Part shown: positions 1 through 8,796 of the stretch, piece after piece
How positions within the stretch are numbered: position 1 is the first letter of the stretch
Layout: the number at the start of each line of letters is the position of its first letter
Source of the DNA: Dyadobacter sp. CY323
GTDB lineage: Bacteria > Bacteroidota > Bacteroidia > Cytophagales > Spirosomataceae
Length of the DNA: 64,000 bases
NCBI RefSeq assembly: GCF_021390245.1
Contig: NZ_JAJUXH010000001.1
Coordinates: 434,001-498,000, forward strand
Direction: 5' to 3'
Translations under genes and position numbers: made by a program
Notes under the pieces: model-generated
Told to the model about the DNA's origin: nothing
What the model saw: the letters and a program-made list of their open reading frames with translations, nothing else
Database searches by the model: none

Positions 1-76
1 AATTCCATAGTGTGATGGATAATGCGATGAATGCGATGATCCTGACTTTTGTGAGCATTGAAGTAACTGTTTTCAT
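1..76 (-). CDS. N-terminal end of an exported protein, cut by the window edge
   Basis: The reverse strand carries an ATG at 76-74 followed by 25 open codons that run off the left edge. The peptide begins MKTVTSMLTKVRIIAFIALS and continues ITLWN: a short basic start followed by a hydrophobic stretch, which is the shape of a Sec signal peptide or a first membrane helix. Nothing of the mature protein is visible, so no function can be named. It is divergent from the response regulator that starts at 254; the 177-nt gap between them should hold both promoters, but I see no clear -33/-7 pair in it. Only the start and the hydrophobic segment support this call. Confidence 0.5.
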   Translation of the reverse strand, partial: MKTVTSMLTKVRIIAFIALSITLWN

Positions 77-253
77 TTCTATTTTAGTTAACATGGCTTT
101 AAACTTGACACAAAGCTAGCCGGCCGAAGGCTGGGGGAGCCTACGCAAAAAGGAATAAAACATACGTGATACGGATTTTCTGCCGGTTGGCGCGGATTGG
201 TATTGGAGTGAATTAATCCGATATTTGTTCAGTATTCAACAACAAGTCAGTTA

Positions 254-679
254 ATGTCACTAAAAGGGCCTATTATTTCCATTGAAGATGATGCCGACGA
301 TCAATTTTTGATTAGGAGCGTGGTAGAGGAACTGAATATTCCGAATAAGCTTTTGTTTTTTGGAAATGGTTTGGAAGCATTACTTTTTCTCGAAACAACC
401 AAAGAGCAGCCATTTGTTATTCTTTGTGATATTAATATGCCGGTGATGAATGGACTGGAACTGCGCGAACGCATTGAAAAAAATGACTACCTCAAACGGA
501 AATCCATTCCCTTCGTTTTTCTGACCACCGCAGACAATCCGCTCATTATTGACACTGCATACTCGTCCACCATTCAGGGTTTCTTTAAAAAGGAAAACAG
601 CTTTACAGAGCTCAAAAACAGGTTCAGGGTCATTTACGAATACTGGCAATGCTGCCTGCATCCAAACAGTTACATGTAG
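254..679 (+). CDS. CheY-like single-domain response regulator
   Basis: A stand-alone receiver domain of 141 residues with no output domain, so it probably acts through protein contacts or as a phosphorelay intermediate in the cytoplasm. The acidic pocket is E11-D12-D13, the phosphoacceptor is Asp59 in the CDINMPVMNG stretch, the conserved Thr lies in FLTTADNP, and the switch Lys is in the FFKKENS segment near the C-terminus. The sequence resembles the Rcp1-type regulators common in Bacteroidota that pair with hybrid or phytochrome-like kinases. No kinase is adjacent: the next gene is a convergent hydrolase and upstream is a divergent partial gene. The ATG at 254 gives the full beta-1 strand, so the start is well supported. 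The partner kinase cannot be told from this window. Confidence 0.9.
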   Translation: MSLKGPIISIEDDADDQFLIRSVVEELNIPNKLLFFGNGLEALLFLETTKEQPFVILCDINMPVMNGLELRERIEKNDYLKRKSIPFVFLTTADNPLIIDTAYSSTIQGFFKKENSFTELKNRFRVIYEYWQCCLHPNSYM

Positions 680-715
680 CGTGTGGCGGTATTTGCTGCT
701 TTGCATTTATGCCGG

Positions 716-2674
716 TCACTCCACCACTCTGACACCGATATAAGACGAAGCTTCACGCGATAAATAGATCCGGTGTTTGGCGATCTGGAAATCATTTTCC
801 GCCGCTTTGTAGATATTAACGAATTTCTGCGGATTGCGGTCGACGAGCGGAAACCATGAACTCTGTACCTGCACCATGATTTTATGGCCTTTTTTGAAGC
901 AATGCGCCGCATCCTGCATATCGAATTTTACCTGCTCGATTTTGCCGGGAACCAGCGGTTCTGGCTTTGTGAAGCTTTTTCTGAATTTTGCACGCATCAC
1001 TTCTCCACGGATCAGCAGCTGAAATCCACCCATTTTCATGTTTGGATTAATGGGACTGTCATTCGGGGCGTCGCCTGGATACACATCGATCAGCTTTACC
1101 ACAAAATCAGCATCAGTTCCCGTTGTGGACACGAATAAATTGGCAAAAACATTTCCCGAAATCGTCACATCCTCCTGCAAAACTTCTGACTGATATACCA
1201 GAACATCTGGCCTGCTGGCTGCAAAACGCTGATCTTCATACATAAAATCACTACCGCGGACACTGCGGATCTCGGAAGTAAATGGCACAGGTTTCGCCGG
1301 ATCGCTCGTGTACTCATGAAAATCAGGTTTGGCACCGGCTTGCATGGTTGTCATGGTTGATGAAAAGGAGAGCGTTCCGTCGGGGTGGAGGTACAATTTC
1401 TTTTCTACCGTATTTTTAGGCGGCCACTGATCGTATTTTTTCCATTGATTCGAGCCGGTTTCGAAAATAAACGCTTTTGGTAGCGATGGATTGGGCTGGT
1501 CTTTCAGGTAGTGACTGAAAAACGGAAACTCAATGTCTTTTTGGTAAAAACTGCTTGTTTTCGCCCCGAACCGAATATTTCCAAGTGACTCGCCCGTTCC
1601 GCGCGCCCAGCCGCCATGAATCCATGGTCCCATTACGAGGATATTCGGGGATTTCGGACTGTTGTTTTCAATTCCGGCATATGTTTTCAGCGGCCCGTAT
1701 AAATCTTCCTGATCAAACCAGCCACCCACAACCAGCATGGCCGGTTTGATGTTTTTCAAGTGCGGTACCGGCGTTCTGGCTTTCCAAAAATCGTTGTAAG
1801 TCTCATTTTCCATCATCTGGTTCCAGATCCGGTTTTGATTCTTGAAAATCTTCTCATTCACATTTTTGAGCGGACCCAGGTTCTTGTAAAACTCATACGA
1901 ATCCGGCGTTCCATATCCCGAAAACCCAGCTGCTCCTTTGGAGGATGGAACGGGACGCGGCGCGCCGTATGAGGATAAAAATGAGAATGTGCCCATCAGG
2001 AAAAACGCCCCATTATGATGCCTGTCGTCGCCCATAAACCAGTCCGTAACCGGAGCCTGCGGGGATGCTACTTTCAATGCGGGATGCGCGTCAATGGCGG
2101 TCATCGTGGTGTAGAAACCAGGTGCGGAAATACCCCAGCTGCCTACTTTTCCATTGTTTCCGTCGATATTTTTTAACAGCCATTCAATCGTATCGTAAGT
2201 ATCCGAACTCTCGTCAATGTCCGCCGTCGTTTTTTTATTTGGAATAAACGGCCGGTTGGCCTCAAATTCACCTTCGGACATATATTTTCCCCTAACATCC
2301 TGATAAGCAATGATATAACCATCCCTGGCGAAATGCATGCTCGGCCCGAGAGACGTTTTGTAAAGCTGTTCGCCGTAAGGTGCGACGCTATAAGGTGTCC
2401 GGTCCAGCAAAATGGGATACGTTTTTGAAGCTGAAATATCTTTTGGTAGATAAATGGAGGTAAACAGTTTCACGCCATCACGCATCGCCACCATCCGCTC
2501 GATTTTAGTATAATGCTCACGAATGTAAAGTGAGTCCTCGTAGACTTTGGTCTGCGCAAGAGATTGATTATGAATCAAAAAGGCAAAAAACAACGGAGCT
2601 AGCCATCGTAATTTGCCTGAAAGGATTTTTTCGTTAAAAGCGTAAAAGAAAGTCTTCAAGTGGGCTCTTTTCAA
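716..2674 (-). CDS. CocE/NonD family alpha/beta hydrolase (peptidase S15-like)
   Basis: A 652-residue exported serine hydrolase. The N-terminus has a basic stretch and a hydrophobic core (WLAPLFFAFLIHNQSLAQ) that reads as a cleavable signal peptide, so it should work in the periplasm. The S15/CocE catalytic part follows, starting MRDGVKLFTSIYLP, with the nucleophile near Ser183 in GSWGISAPGF, an acidic residue in the GGWFDQEDLYG region and a His in MGPWIHGGW. The C-terminal third is the jelly-roll domain of X-Pro dipeptidyl peptidases (FANLFVSTTGTDADFVVKL). Family members cleave glutaryl-7-ACA, cocaine esters or dipeptides; the substrate here is unknown. It is the last gene of a likely operon behind an AraC regulator (27-nt gap) and an aldo/keto reductase. 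Confidence 0.9.
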   Translation of the reverse strand: MKRAHLKTFFYAFNEKILSGKLRWLAPLFFAFLIHNQSLAQTKVYEDSLYIREHYTKIERMVAMRDGVKLFTSIYLPKDISASKTYPILLDRTPYSVAPYGEQLYKTSLGPSMHFARDGYIIAYQDVRGKYMSEGEFEANRPFIPNKKTTADIDESSDTYDTIEWLLKNIDGNNGKVGSWGISAPGFYTTMTAIDAHPALKVASPQAPVTDWFMGDDRHHNGAFFLMGTFSFLSSYGAPRPVPSSKGAAGFSGYGTPDSYEFYKNLGPLKNVNEKIFKNQNRIWNQMMENETYNDFWKARTPVPHLKNIKPAMLVVGGWFDQEDLYGPLKTYAGIENNSPKSPNILVMGPWIHGGWARGTGESLGNIRFGAKTSSFYQKDIEFPFFSHYLKDQPNPSLPKAFIFETGSNQWKKYDQWPPKNTVEKKLYLHPDGTLSFSSTMTTMQAGAKPDFHEYTSDPAKPVPFTSEIRSVRGSDFMYEDQRFAASRPDVLVYQSEVLQEDVTISGNVFANLFVSTTGTDADFVVKLIDVYPGDAPNDSPINPNMKMGGFQLLIRGEVMRAKFRKSFTKPEPLVPGKIEQVKFDMQDAAHCFKKGHKIMVQVQSSWFPLVDRNPQKFVNIYKAAENDFQIAKHRIYLSREASSYIGVRVVE

Positions 2675-2701
2675 GTTGTTATGCCAATTTAAACATAAAA
2701 C

Positions 2702-3625
2702 TCAATTCTCACTAAAGTCCTTCCGAAATGCGGCGGGTGTAAGTCCCGTTTTACTTTTAAACAACCGGTTGAAATACTGGGGATATTCGAAACCCAGATT
2801 GTAGGCGGTTTCGTTGACTGATAAGTTTGTCGTCAGCAGAAGTTCTTTGGCTTTGTCTATAAGTTTGTTGTGGATGTGTTGTTGCGCATTCATGCCCGTC
2901 AGCGAGCGCAGCATATCACTCAGATAATGCGTGGAAACGTTCATCTGCGCAGCGATTTCATTCACGCCCGGAATGTGCGTAATCTCGTCATTATTAAATA
3001 TTTGCGAGACAATTTCCTCGAAACGGGCAACCGGTTCCTGCTCGGCAGGGCGTCTTGTAATGAATTGACGGTTGTAGAAACGATTACAGTAATTGAGGAG
3101 AACTTCGATATGCGAAACGATCACATCCTGGCTGAATGCATCGATCGACATCTGGTATTCCGAGCGGATATCCTCCATGATGCGTTCGATCATCGTCTCC
3201 TCTTTTTCGGACAAATGCAACGCTTCACTCATATCATAGGAGAAGAATCCGTACTCGGCAATGCGTTTTGCGAGCGGATAATTCCGGATAAAATCGGGGT
3301 GGATAAGTAGCATCCACCCCGAAATCGTTGAATAGTCCATGTCCCGGTTGAGGACGAAGACATGTTTTGGCAATGAAAAACCCATTACCCCATTGCTGAA
3401 ATCATAATACTTGCGTCCATAACCAATAGAACCTTCGATGTTCTTTTTCAGGAAGATGGAGTAAAAATTATGGATCAGTTTGTCGTCTGGAAGATCCGGG
3501 AACTCCGATGCGCATTCGATTCCGATGACACTGATCAGCGGGTGCTCAGGCTGCGGCAATTTCATGATCTTGTGATATTCCGACAACGAATTAATGATCA
3601 GCGGACCTGGGGATGTCTTTTTCAT
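2702..3625 (-). CDS. AraC family transcriptional regulator
   Basis: A 307-residue DNA-binding regulator. Residues 1 to about 190 form a poorly conserved sensing domain, and the last 100 residues form the two helix-turn-helix units of AraC/XylS proteins, with the characteristic NVSTHYLSDMLRSLTG recognition helix and the signature NETAYNLGFEYPQYFNRLFK. It sits between the aldo/keto reductase (11 nt upstream) and the CocE-type hydrolase (27 nt downstream), all on the minus strand, so it most likely controls that operon. A pair of direct repeats 21 bp apart lies just upstream of the operon (4710-4745) and is a plausible binding site. The ligand is not known. Related AraC proteins next to aldo/keto reductases are frequent in Bacteroidota. 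Confidence 0.9.
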   Translation of the reverse strand: MKKTSPGPLIINSLSEYHKIMKLPQPEHPLISVIGIECASEFPDLPDDKLIHNFYSIFLKKNIEGSIGYGRKYYDFSNGVMGFSLPKHVFVLNRDMDYSTISGWMLLIHPDFIRNYPLAKRIAEYGFFSYDMSEALHLSEKEETMIERIMEDIRSEYQMSIDAFSQDVIVSHIEVLLNYCNRFYNRQFITRRPAEQEPVARFEEIVSQIFNNDEITHIPGVNEIAAQMNVSTHYLSDMLRSLTGMNAQQHIHNKLIDKAKELLLTTNLSVNETAYNLGFEYPQYFNRLFKSKTGLTPAAFRKDFSEN

Positions 3626-3636
3626 TTTTTTAATTA

Positions 3637-4647
3637 TTAAAGGTTTACACCGGCCATGGAAGTTTCGTCATATCGGTCACCTGAAATTGTTCCTGCCGGA
3701 ACAATGGAGTCGAGATGGTCCATTTCCGCGGTTGTCAATACAATGCTGGCAGCTGCCACATTGTCTTCCAGGTACTTAACCCTTTTTGTTCCCGGTATCG
3801 GAACCGTCCCTTTCGCAATCGTCCACGCAATGGCCAGTTGGGAAGGCGTCAGACCTTTTTCCGCCGCAAGTTTTTGAATTTCACTGACCAGTTCAAGGTT
3901 TTTGTAAAAATTAGCTCCCTGAAAACGCGGGATGTTCCTGCGAAAATCATTCGCTTCGAAATCGTCCGGTGATTTGATATCACCGGTCAGAAAGCCACGG
4001 CCCAGCGGAGAATAGGAAACAAAACCAATGCCTAGTTCGTGCAAAGCGTCAACGACGCCGTTTGTTTCTGCGCCTCTCTCAAACAGCGAATACTCGGTTT
4101 GAACAGCAGTAATGGGGTGAATTGCATGCGCTTTTCGTAACGTTTGTGCAGAAACTTCTGATAAGCCGATGTACTTTACTTTTCCGGATTGTACAAGTTC
4201 GGACATCGCACCTACGGTATCTTCAATGGGTGTTTCCGGATCAACGCGGTGCAGATAATACAGGTCAATGTAGTCGGTACCGAGGTTTTTAAGTGAGCGG
4301 TCAATGGCCTTTTTTACATACTCCGGCCGACCGTTAATGCGCCAGGTCAATTGCTCCTCGTCATTCACTTCGAAACCAAATTTCGTGGCGATAATGTACT
4401 GGTTGCGGGTACCTGCAATCGCTTTACTGATTAGTCTCTCGTTGAGTAGCGGGCCGTAGAGGTCCGCGGTGTCCAGGAAGTTTACGCCCAGTTCGAGAGC
4501 CCGGTGAATGGTTTTTATGGATTCTGTTTCGTCGGCCGTGCCGTATATGTTTCCTCCTGCTAGGGTTGTCATTCCCATGCACCCCAATCCTTCCAGAGGT
4601 ACTTCCAGGCCCTGGCTGCCTAATTTTGTTTTTGATACACTTGTCAT
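3637..4647 (-). CDS. Aldo/keto reductase
   Basis: A cytoplasmic NADPH-dependent oxidoreductase of 336 residues, the usual length for the AKR13/YakC-like branch. The TIM-barrel landmarks are all present: [13 protein letters not shown] with the catalytic Asp and Tyr, [10 protein letters not shown] with the Lys, [13 protein letters not shown] with the His, and the phosphate-binding end [15 protein letters not shown]. It reduces aldehydes or ketones; the exact substrate cannot be read from sequence. It is the first gene of the minus-strand group with the AraC regulator and the CocE hydrolase. Upstream lie two direct repeats and a perfect 47-bp palindrome, so transcription is probably regulated. 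The ATG at 4647 begins [20 protein letters not shown], which fits family N-termini. Confidence 0.93.
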   Translation of the reverse strand: MTSVSKTKLGSQGLEVPLEGLGCMGMTTLAGGNIYGTADETESIKTIHRALELGVNFLDTADLYGPLLNERLISKAIAGTRNQYIIATKFGFEVNDEEQLTWRINGRPEYVKKAIDRSLKNLGTDYIDLYYLHRVDPETPIEDTVGAMSELVQSGKVKYIGLSEVSAQTLRKAHAIHPITAVQTEYSLFERGAETNGVVDALHELGIGFVSYSPLGRGFLTGDIKSPDDFEANDFRRNIPRFQGANFYKNLELVSEIQKLAAEKGLTPSQLAIAWTIAKGTVPIPGTKRVKYLEDNVAAASIVLTTAEMDHLDSIVPAGTISGDRYDETSMAGVNL

Positions 4648-4709
4648 GATTCTGTTTGATTGTTGTCGATTAACAATACAAAGTTGGTGATTTGGGATTT
4701 CGCCAGGAT

Positions 4710-4745
4710 TATACGAACCGGCCGATTTTGTATACGAATCGGACG
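4710..4745. promoter_or_regulatory. Candidate AraC-type operator: two direct repeats 21 bp apart
   Basis: TATACGAACCGGCCG (4710-4724) and TATACGAATCGGACG (4731-4745) are 15-bp direct repeats with two mismatches and a 21-bp period, which is two helical turns. AraC-family monomers typically bind two tandem half-sites with this spacing. The pair ends 63 nt upstream of the aldo/keto reductase start, in an operon that also encodes an AraC regulator. Binding is inferred, not shown. Confidence 0.45.
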
Positions 4746-4788
4746 GTCAGACTTACCAAGTTTTCAAAACTTGGTAAGTCTGACCGTC
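4742..4788. repeat. Perfect 47-bp palindrome (23-bp arms, 1-nt centre)
   Basis: The left arm starts GACGGTCAGACTTACCAAG and is followed by TTTT, a single C, and an exact reverse complement of the whole arm. It lies between two divergently transcribed genes (starts at 4647 and 4884), so it is not placed as a normal terminator. It could form a cruciform or be a dispersed REP-like intergenic repeat. It overlaps the second candidate AraC half-site by four bases. Confidence 0.85.
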
Positions 4789-4883
4789 TCCATCCTGCCA
4801 TTACGCCGCTCATGTATCCTGTAAACCAAAAAACTACGTAGCTACTGTATATTGCATAGTACCTTGTTAAACATTTATTAGCC

Positions 4884-5255
4884 ATGAAATTCATCAAAAC
4901 TATCGCGATCAGCTTCTTACTTTTTTCCTCACTACAATCCTGCCGGGATTCTGACAACATTAGTATAAAGGTTGTCGACAACGAAGACCTTTATAAATAC
5001 TCGGCGAAATTCCCCCGGAATAAAAGCCACGCGGTAGAGCGGTTTATCAACAACCGGATCGCACCGACTTACATCAAGTCAGATAGTGATCTCGACGTGA
5101 CGACCATTTTGAACGACAAAACCAAGTTCCATTACGAATCTTCGCCCGGAGAACTGATCATTGAGCTGGATAAAACTGAAAACAATACTGCATCTTATTT
5201 CAGAATTAAGAAAATGTGTGAAGATCTTAACAGGATAGTTAATCCTAAAAAGTAA
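4884..5255 (+). CDS. Small hypothetical lipoprotein
   Basis: A 123-residue protein that I cannot assign to a family. It starts MKFIKTIAISFLLFSS and then has LQSC, a good lipobox with Cys20, so it should be lipid-anchored after signal peptidase II cleavage. The mature part is polar, with one hydrophobic strand-like stretch (GELIIELDKT) and no recognisable catalytic motif. It is divergent from the aldo/keto reductase operon and shares that intergenic region with the palindrome. A LuxR-type gene follows 45 nt downstream, but a -7 like box lies between them, so the two may be transcribed separately. Codon use looks like that of its neighbours. Confidence 0.7.
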   Translation: MKFIKTIAISFLLFSSLQSCRDSDNISIKVVDNEDLYKYSAKFPRNKSHAVERFINNRIAPTYIKSDSDLDVTTILNDKTKFHYESSPGELIIELDKTENNTASYFRIKKMCEDLNRIVNPKK

Positions 5256-5279
5256 GTGTGTCACCTACTTAAAAAGGTG

Positions 5280-5287
5280 TAATTTTG
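5280..5287 (+). promoter_or_regulatory. Possible -7 box (TAATTTTG) before the LuxR-type gene
   Basis: TAATTTTG fits the Bacteroidota -7 consensus TAnnTTTG exactly. No good TTTG -33 element is visible at the right distance. The coding start at 5301 is only 13 nt downstream, which would give a very short or leaderless mRNA, so the call is weak. Confidence 0.28.
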
Positions 5288-5300
5288 GTTCTGTTACTAC

Positions 5301-5789
5301 ATGACAATGATCCAAACGGTTGCCGGCTTCTTCTCAAAAAACAGGCAGATAATGCTTTACGGCGTTTCCCTGGCGATGCTATTATTCCTTTTAAAGTGGC
5401 TCGAACTACGCTTTCTGGTCATAAATCATATCGTCGAAATTTACACGGGTGTCCTGGCGCTCATCTTTACCGGCCTCGGCATCTGGCTGGCTGTGAAACT
5501 CATTAAGCCGGAGGTCAAAACCGTGATCGTGGAAAAGGAAGTACGCGTAATGTCCGACGGGAATTTCAGTGTAAATGAGGCTGAAATGTCCCGGTTCGGA
5601 TTGAGTAAACGTGAACTGGAAGTCCTGGAACTGATCGCGGCGGGACTCAGCAACCAGGATATCGCATCCCGGTTATTTGTTTCTTTGAATACGGTTAAAA
5701 CGCATTCGTCCCGGTTGTTTGAAAAACTGGAAGTGAAAAGCCGCACGCAAGCCGTCGAGAAAGCAAAACGGCTGAGTCTGATCCGCTGA
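5301..5789 (+). CDS. Membrane-anchored LuxR-type (GerE) regulator
   Basis: A 162-residue protein with an unusual plan. Two hydrophobic segments (roughly residues 13-29 and 36-62) are followed by a short linker and a LuxR/GerE helix-turn-helix over about residues 95-158 ([39 protein letters not shown]). There is no receiver domain, so it is not a normal response regulator; the DNA-binding head would sit on the cytoplasmic face of the inner membrane. The ATG at 5301 is chosen because it begins just ahead of the first helix. A DUF4199 membrane protein follows on the same strand about 215 nt downstream, and I infer the two may work together. Signal and target genes are unknown. Confidence 0.82.
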   Translation: MTMIQTVAGFFSKNRQIMLYGVSLAMLLFLLKWLELRFLVINHIVEIYTGVLALIFTGLGIWLAVKLIKPEVKTVIVEKEVRVMSDGNFSVNEAEMSRFGLSKRELEVLELIAAGLSNQDIASRLFVSLNTVKTHSSRLFEKLEVKSRTQAVEKAKRLSLIR

Positions 5790-6005
5790 CTGGCTGGTAC
5801 TTTCGTATGAAAAACGATCATTAAAAACGAAATCACCCGAAAGTATGAATCCGAAATGCAGCCAAAACATCAAATTTGAGCCATTACTCCACTAACCTTT
5901 CTAATTAAACGACGACGGACCATCACCGATTGACAATCAACCAGGGTCACTGGTCAAAAAACTTCCTCCACATCTCACTTTTCACCTTTCACCTTTCACT
6001 TTTCT

Positions 6006-6539
6006 ATGACCAGAATAATAATGATCTGCGGATTGATTTCCGGTGCCATCGTGTCCACATTCATGCTGTTTTCAATCGCGTATTGTTACCAGAGCGGGAC
6101 CTTCGATGGGAGTATTGTGCTCGGATATGCGTCGATGATCCTGGCATTTTCCCTGATTTTTGTGGGTGTCAAAAACTTTCGCGACAAGTACAACAACGGA
6201 TTCATCACATTCTGGCAGGCGTTCAAAGTCGGACTTTACATTGCATTGGTCGCCTCAACCGTGTATATGCTGGTATGGTTGGTCGACTATTACTTTTTCA
6301 TTCCGGATTTCATGGATAAATACGCAAGTTCCGTTCTGAAGCAAGCTCAGGAAGCTGGCGCGTCGGAAGCAGAAATGCAGGAAAAGGTAGCTGAAATGGG
6401 GAGTTACAAGGAAATGTACAAAAACCCGGTCATGGTGATTCTTTTTACTTATTTCGAAATCCTTCCTGTCGGTATTCTCGTTTCGCTGATCTGCGCTTTG
6501 ATCTTAAAAAGACCGGGTCAGAAAGCGAATGTAGTTTAG
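6006..6539 (+). CDS. DUF4199 family integral membrane protein
   Basis: A 177-residue inner-membrane protein with about four hydrophobic helices: near residues 5-28, 34-52, 72-95 and 145-168. The family signature is the loop between the second and third helices, VKNFRDKYNNGFITFWQAFK, typical of DUF4199 proteins in Bacteroidota. A polar loop rich in Glu and Ala (KQAQEAGASEAEMQEKVAEM) separates the last two helices. The molecular role of the family is not established. It lies downstream of the membrane LuxR-type regulator and 109 nt before a secreted leucine-rich-repeat protein. The ATG at 6006 begins directly with MTRIIMICGLISGAIVS, which fits other members. Confidence 0.82.
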   Translation: MTRIIMICGLISGAIVSTFMLFSIAYCYQSGTFDGSIVLGYASMILAFSLIFVGVKNFRDKYNNGFITFWQAFKVGLYIALVASTVYMLVWLVDYYFFIPDFMDKYASSVLKQAQEAGASEAEMQEKVAEMGSYKEMYKNPVMVILFTYFEILPVGILVSLICALILKRPGQKANVV

Positions 6540-6648
6540 GAGTAATTACTTCCAGGATCAGGAACTAAATTTACAGAGATAAGGGTTTGACATTTACCAG
6601 GAAATTTTGGATTATTCAGATTTCCTGTTTACTCAACCCTTTCTCTTT

Positions 6649-8781
6649 GTGAAAAAACTCTACTGCTTCTTTGCATTACTTTTGCCGTTAGCTGCAACCG
6701 CAGAATGCCCCACCGATCTTACTTTTTCAGATCAAGCCAGCTTAAATTCTTTTTTAACGGATCATCCGGATTGCCTGGCTCTCACGGGAGATCTGACCAT
6801 TGAAGGAGCCGATATCACGGACCTGAGTTCATTGAGTACCCTTACCAGCGTAGGCGGATCTGTTTTTATCATCGACAACCCATTATTACCCAATCTCGCC
6901 GGCCTGGAAAATATCGTATTTATAGGGGCCGACATCCAGATTTATGACAATGAGTTATTATCCAGCCTCGAAGGTCTCTCAGGAGTTACCACTGTGCCGC
7001 AGGATCTCATTATCGACAACAACGACGCATTGGTTACCCTCGCCGGCTTGTCGCAGTTGCAATCGGTCGGTCGCGATCTGATCATTGGCGCGAACGATGC
7101 ACTTACTTCGCTGAATAAGCTGACTATCAACACGATCGGCGGATCGTTGCGTATTGGTTACTGTGATTTACTCACCGATCTGAATGGGCTTCATAACATC
7201 GTTACCCTGCCTGGGGAACTGGAAATTGCCAGTAATATCGGACTTATGGATCTCACTGGCCTGGATGGTTTGACTTCGGTCGGGGACTCCGTTTCTATCT
7301 ACGCCAATGATAACTTAGTGACGCTGAATGGGTTAAATGCACTCGAAAGCATCGAAGGCGAGCTATATCTGGATTACAATTACAGTCTCGAAAGCTTGAC
7401 GGGCCTTGAAAATCTCGCCACGCTCTCCGACGGGTTAGTAATTATCGAGCACGAAAGTCTGACCAGCATTACGGCTCTCTCAAAATTGACCTCCATTGGC
7501 AGTATTACCCTTGCTCTCAATCCATTACTTTCGGACTTGTCGGGGTTGAACGGGGTTACCACGATCACAAATAGTGTCTACATATTCTTTAACGAAGGAT
7601 TAGTCAGTTTGGAAGGCTTAAATGCCGTTGCTTCTATCGGTGGACCTGGACTTACGCTGGCCGGCAATTTTGCATTGGAAGATATTTCAGCGCTTTCTTC
7701 CCTGACTTCGATCGACGGTGATCTGCAAATCCTGATAAATCCCTTTCTTACCAGCCTGGCGGGTTTAGGCAATCTCGAAACGATTGGCGCGGCCGGGCTT
7801 TTGGTTGTTGTAGGTAACTTTTCATTGGAAAACCTGAATGGGTTGGAAAAACTGGAAACCGTTGGCAGCTTATTCGTTGAGGGAAATGAGCTGCTTACTG
7901 ATCTATCGGGCCTGGATAACATCACCTCGGTGGCTGATTCTGTGTCTATTTCCGGAAATTATGCACTGTTATCGTTACATGGTCTGCATAATCTGAGCAC
8001 AATTGGCGCAGGCCTAACCATCGTTGAAAATGAGTTACTGCCAAATCTGGATGGTTTAAGTGAACTGAGTTCAATGGGCGGGATGCTCACCATTGTGGAT
8101 AATCTGGCACTTGAAACGTGTGCGGTGACTGGAATATGCAATTACCTCAAAACGAACGATCCGGATCTGGTAGATATTTCGGGGAATAGCACGGGATGCA
8201 ATTCCGAAGAAGAAGTGGAGGTTTCCTGCATTCAGCTTCCCGTTACGTTAGTGAGTTTTATGGCTCAAAAAAAGGAACGGTTTGTTGCAATCCAGTGGTC
8301 TACCAGCAGCGAAATCAACAGCAGTTATTTTGAAATTGAACATAGTTTTAATGAAGGTAAGTCCTGGAAAGTGATCGGTCGCATGAGCGCAGCCAAAGAA
8401 AGTGATGAAGTCAGGAATTACAGTTTCAACCACATCAGCCCCGCAGCGGGGGAGAATTTATATCGGTTGAAAATGACGGACCTGGATGGTACGTATGCTT
8501 TCAGCAGGATCCGTAGTGTGAAGATCGATGGTCTAAGATACATAACTATTTACCCCAATCCGGTTTCGAGTACCTTAACGATAAAAATGGCAGATGGTAA
8601 TGCGGTCAGGAAGGTGCAGGTTTATAACATTCTTGGGCAATTAATTTCTTCCAAAGGTGCGGTTTCTGCAAATGACGGGCAATACAGTTTTGATGCGGGG
8701 CATTTATCGGCGGGACTTTACGCCATTCACATCACCAATTCTGCGGGACAGACTGAAATACAGCGGTTTGTAAGAGAGTAA
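6649..8781 (+). CDS. Secreted leucine-rich-repeat protein with T9SS sorting domain
   Basis: About 710 residues from the GTG at 6649; an upstream in-frame TTG (6607) would put extra residues ahead of the signal peptide, so I prefer GTG, which gives KKLYCFFALLLPLAATAEC. After the signal peptide come some 16-18 irregular leucine-rich units of the receptor-L-domain kind (pattern DLxIxxNxxLxxLxGLxxL) to about residue 510. A linker-type beta domain follows, with WSTSSEINSSYFEIEHS, and then a type A T9SS sorting domain of about 80 residues (IYPNPVSSTLTIK ... GLYAIHITN). It should pass Sec and then the type IX secretion system to the cell surface. The repeats suggest a binding or adhesion role, which is inference. 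A shorter relative of its C-terminal half lies convergently downstream. Confidence 0.85.
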   Translation: MKKLYCFFALLLPLAATAECPTDLTFSDQASLNSFLTDHPDCLALTGDLTIEGADITDLSSLSTLTSVGGSVFIIDNPLLPNLAGLENIVFIGADIQIYDNELLSSLEGLSGVTTVPQDLIIDNNDALVTLAGLSQLQSVGRDLIIGANDALTSLNKLTINTIGGSLRIGYCDLLTDLNGLHNIVTLPGELEIASNIGLMDLTGLDGLTSVGDSVSIYANDNLVTLNGLNALESIEGELYLDYNYSLESLTGLENLATLSDGLVIIEHESLTSITALSKLTSIGSITLALNPLLSDLSGLNGVTTITNSVYIFFNEGLVSLEGLNAVASIGGPGLTLAGNFALEDISALSSLTSIDGDLQILINPFLTSLAGLGNLETIGAAGLLVVVGNFSLENLNGLEKLETVGSLFVEGNELLTDLSGLDNITSVADSVSISGNYALLSLHGLHNLSTIGAGLTIVENELLPNLDGLSELSSMGGMLTIVDNLALETCAVTGICNYLKTNDPDLVDISGNSTGCNSEEEVEVSCIQLPVTLVSFMAQKKERFVAIQWSTSSEINSSYFEIEHSFNEGKSWKVIGRMSAAKESDEVRNYSFNHISPAAGENLYRLKMTDLDGTYAFSRIRSVKIDGLRYITIYPNPVSSTLTIKMADGNAVRKVQVYNILGQLISSKGAVSANDGQYSFDAGHLSAGLYAIHITNSAGQTEIQRFVRE

Positions 8782-8796
8782 ACCGGGGCCCGGAAA

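Noticed and set aside
4709..4981. 90-codon open frame on the minus strand across the palindrome
   Set aside because: It overlaps the real lipoprotein start and both arms of the palindrome, and the translation has no family resemblance.
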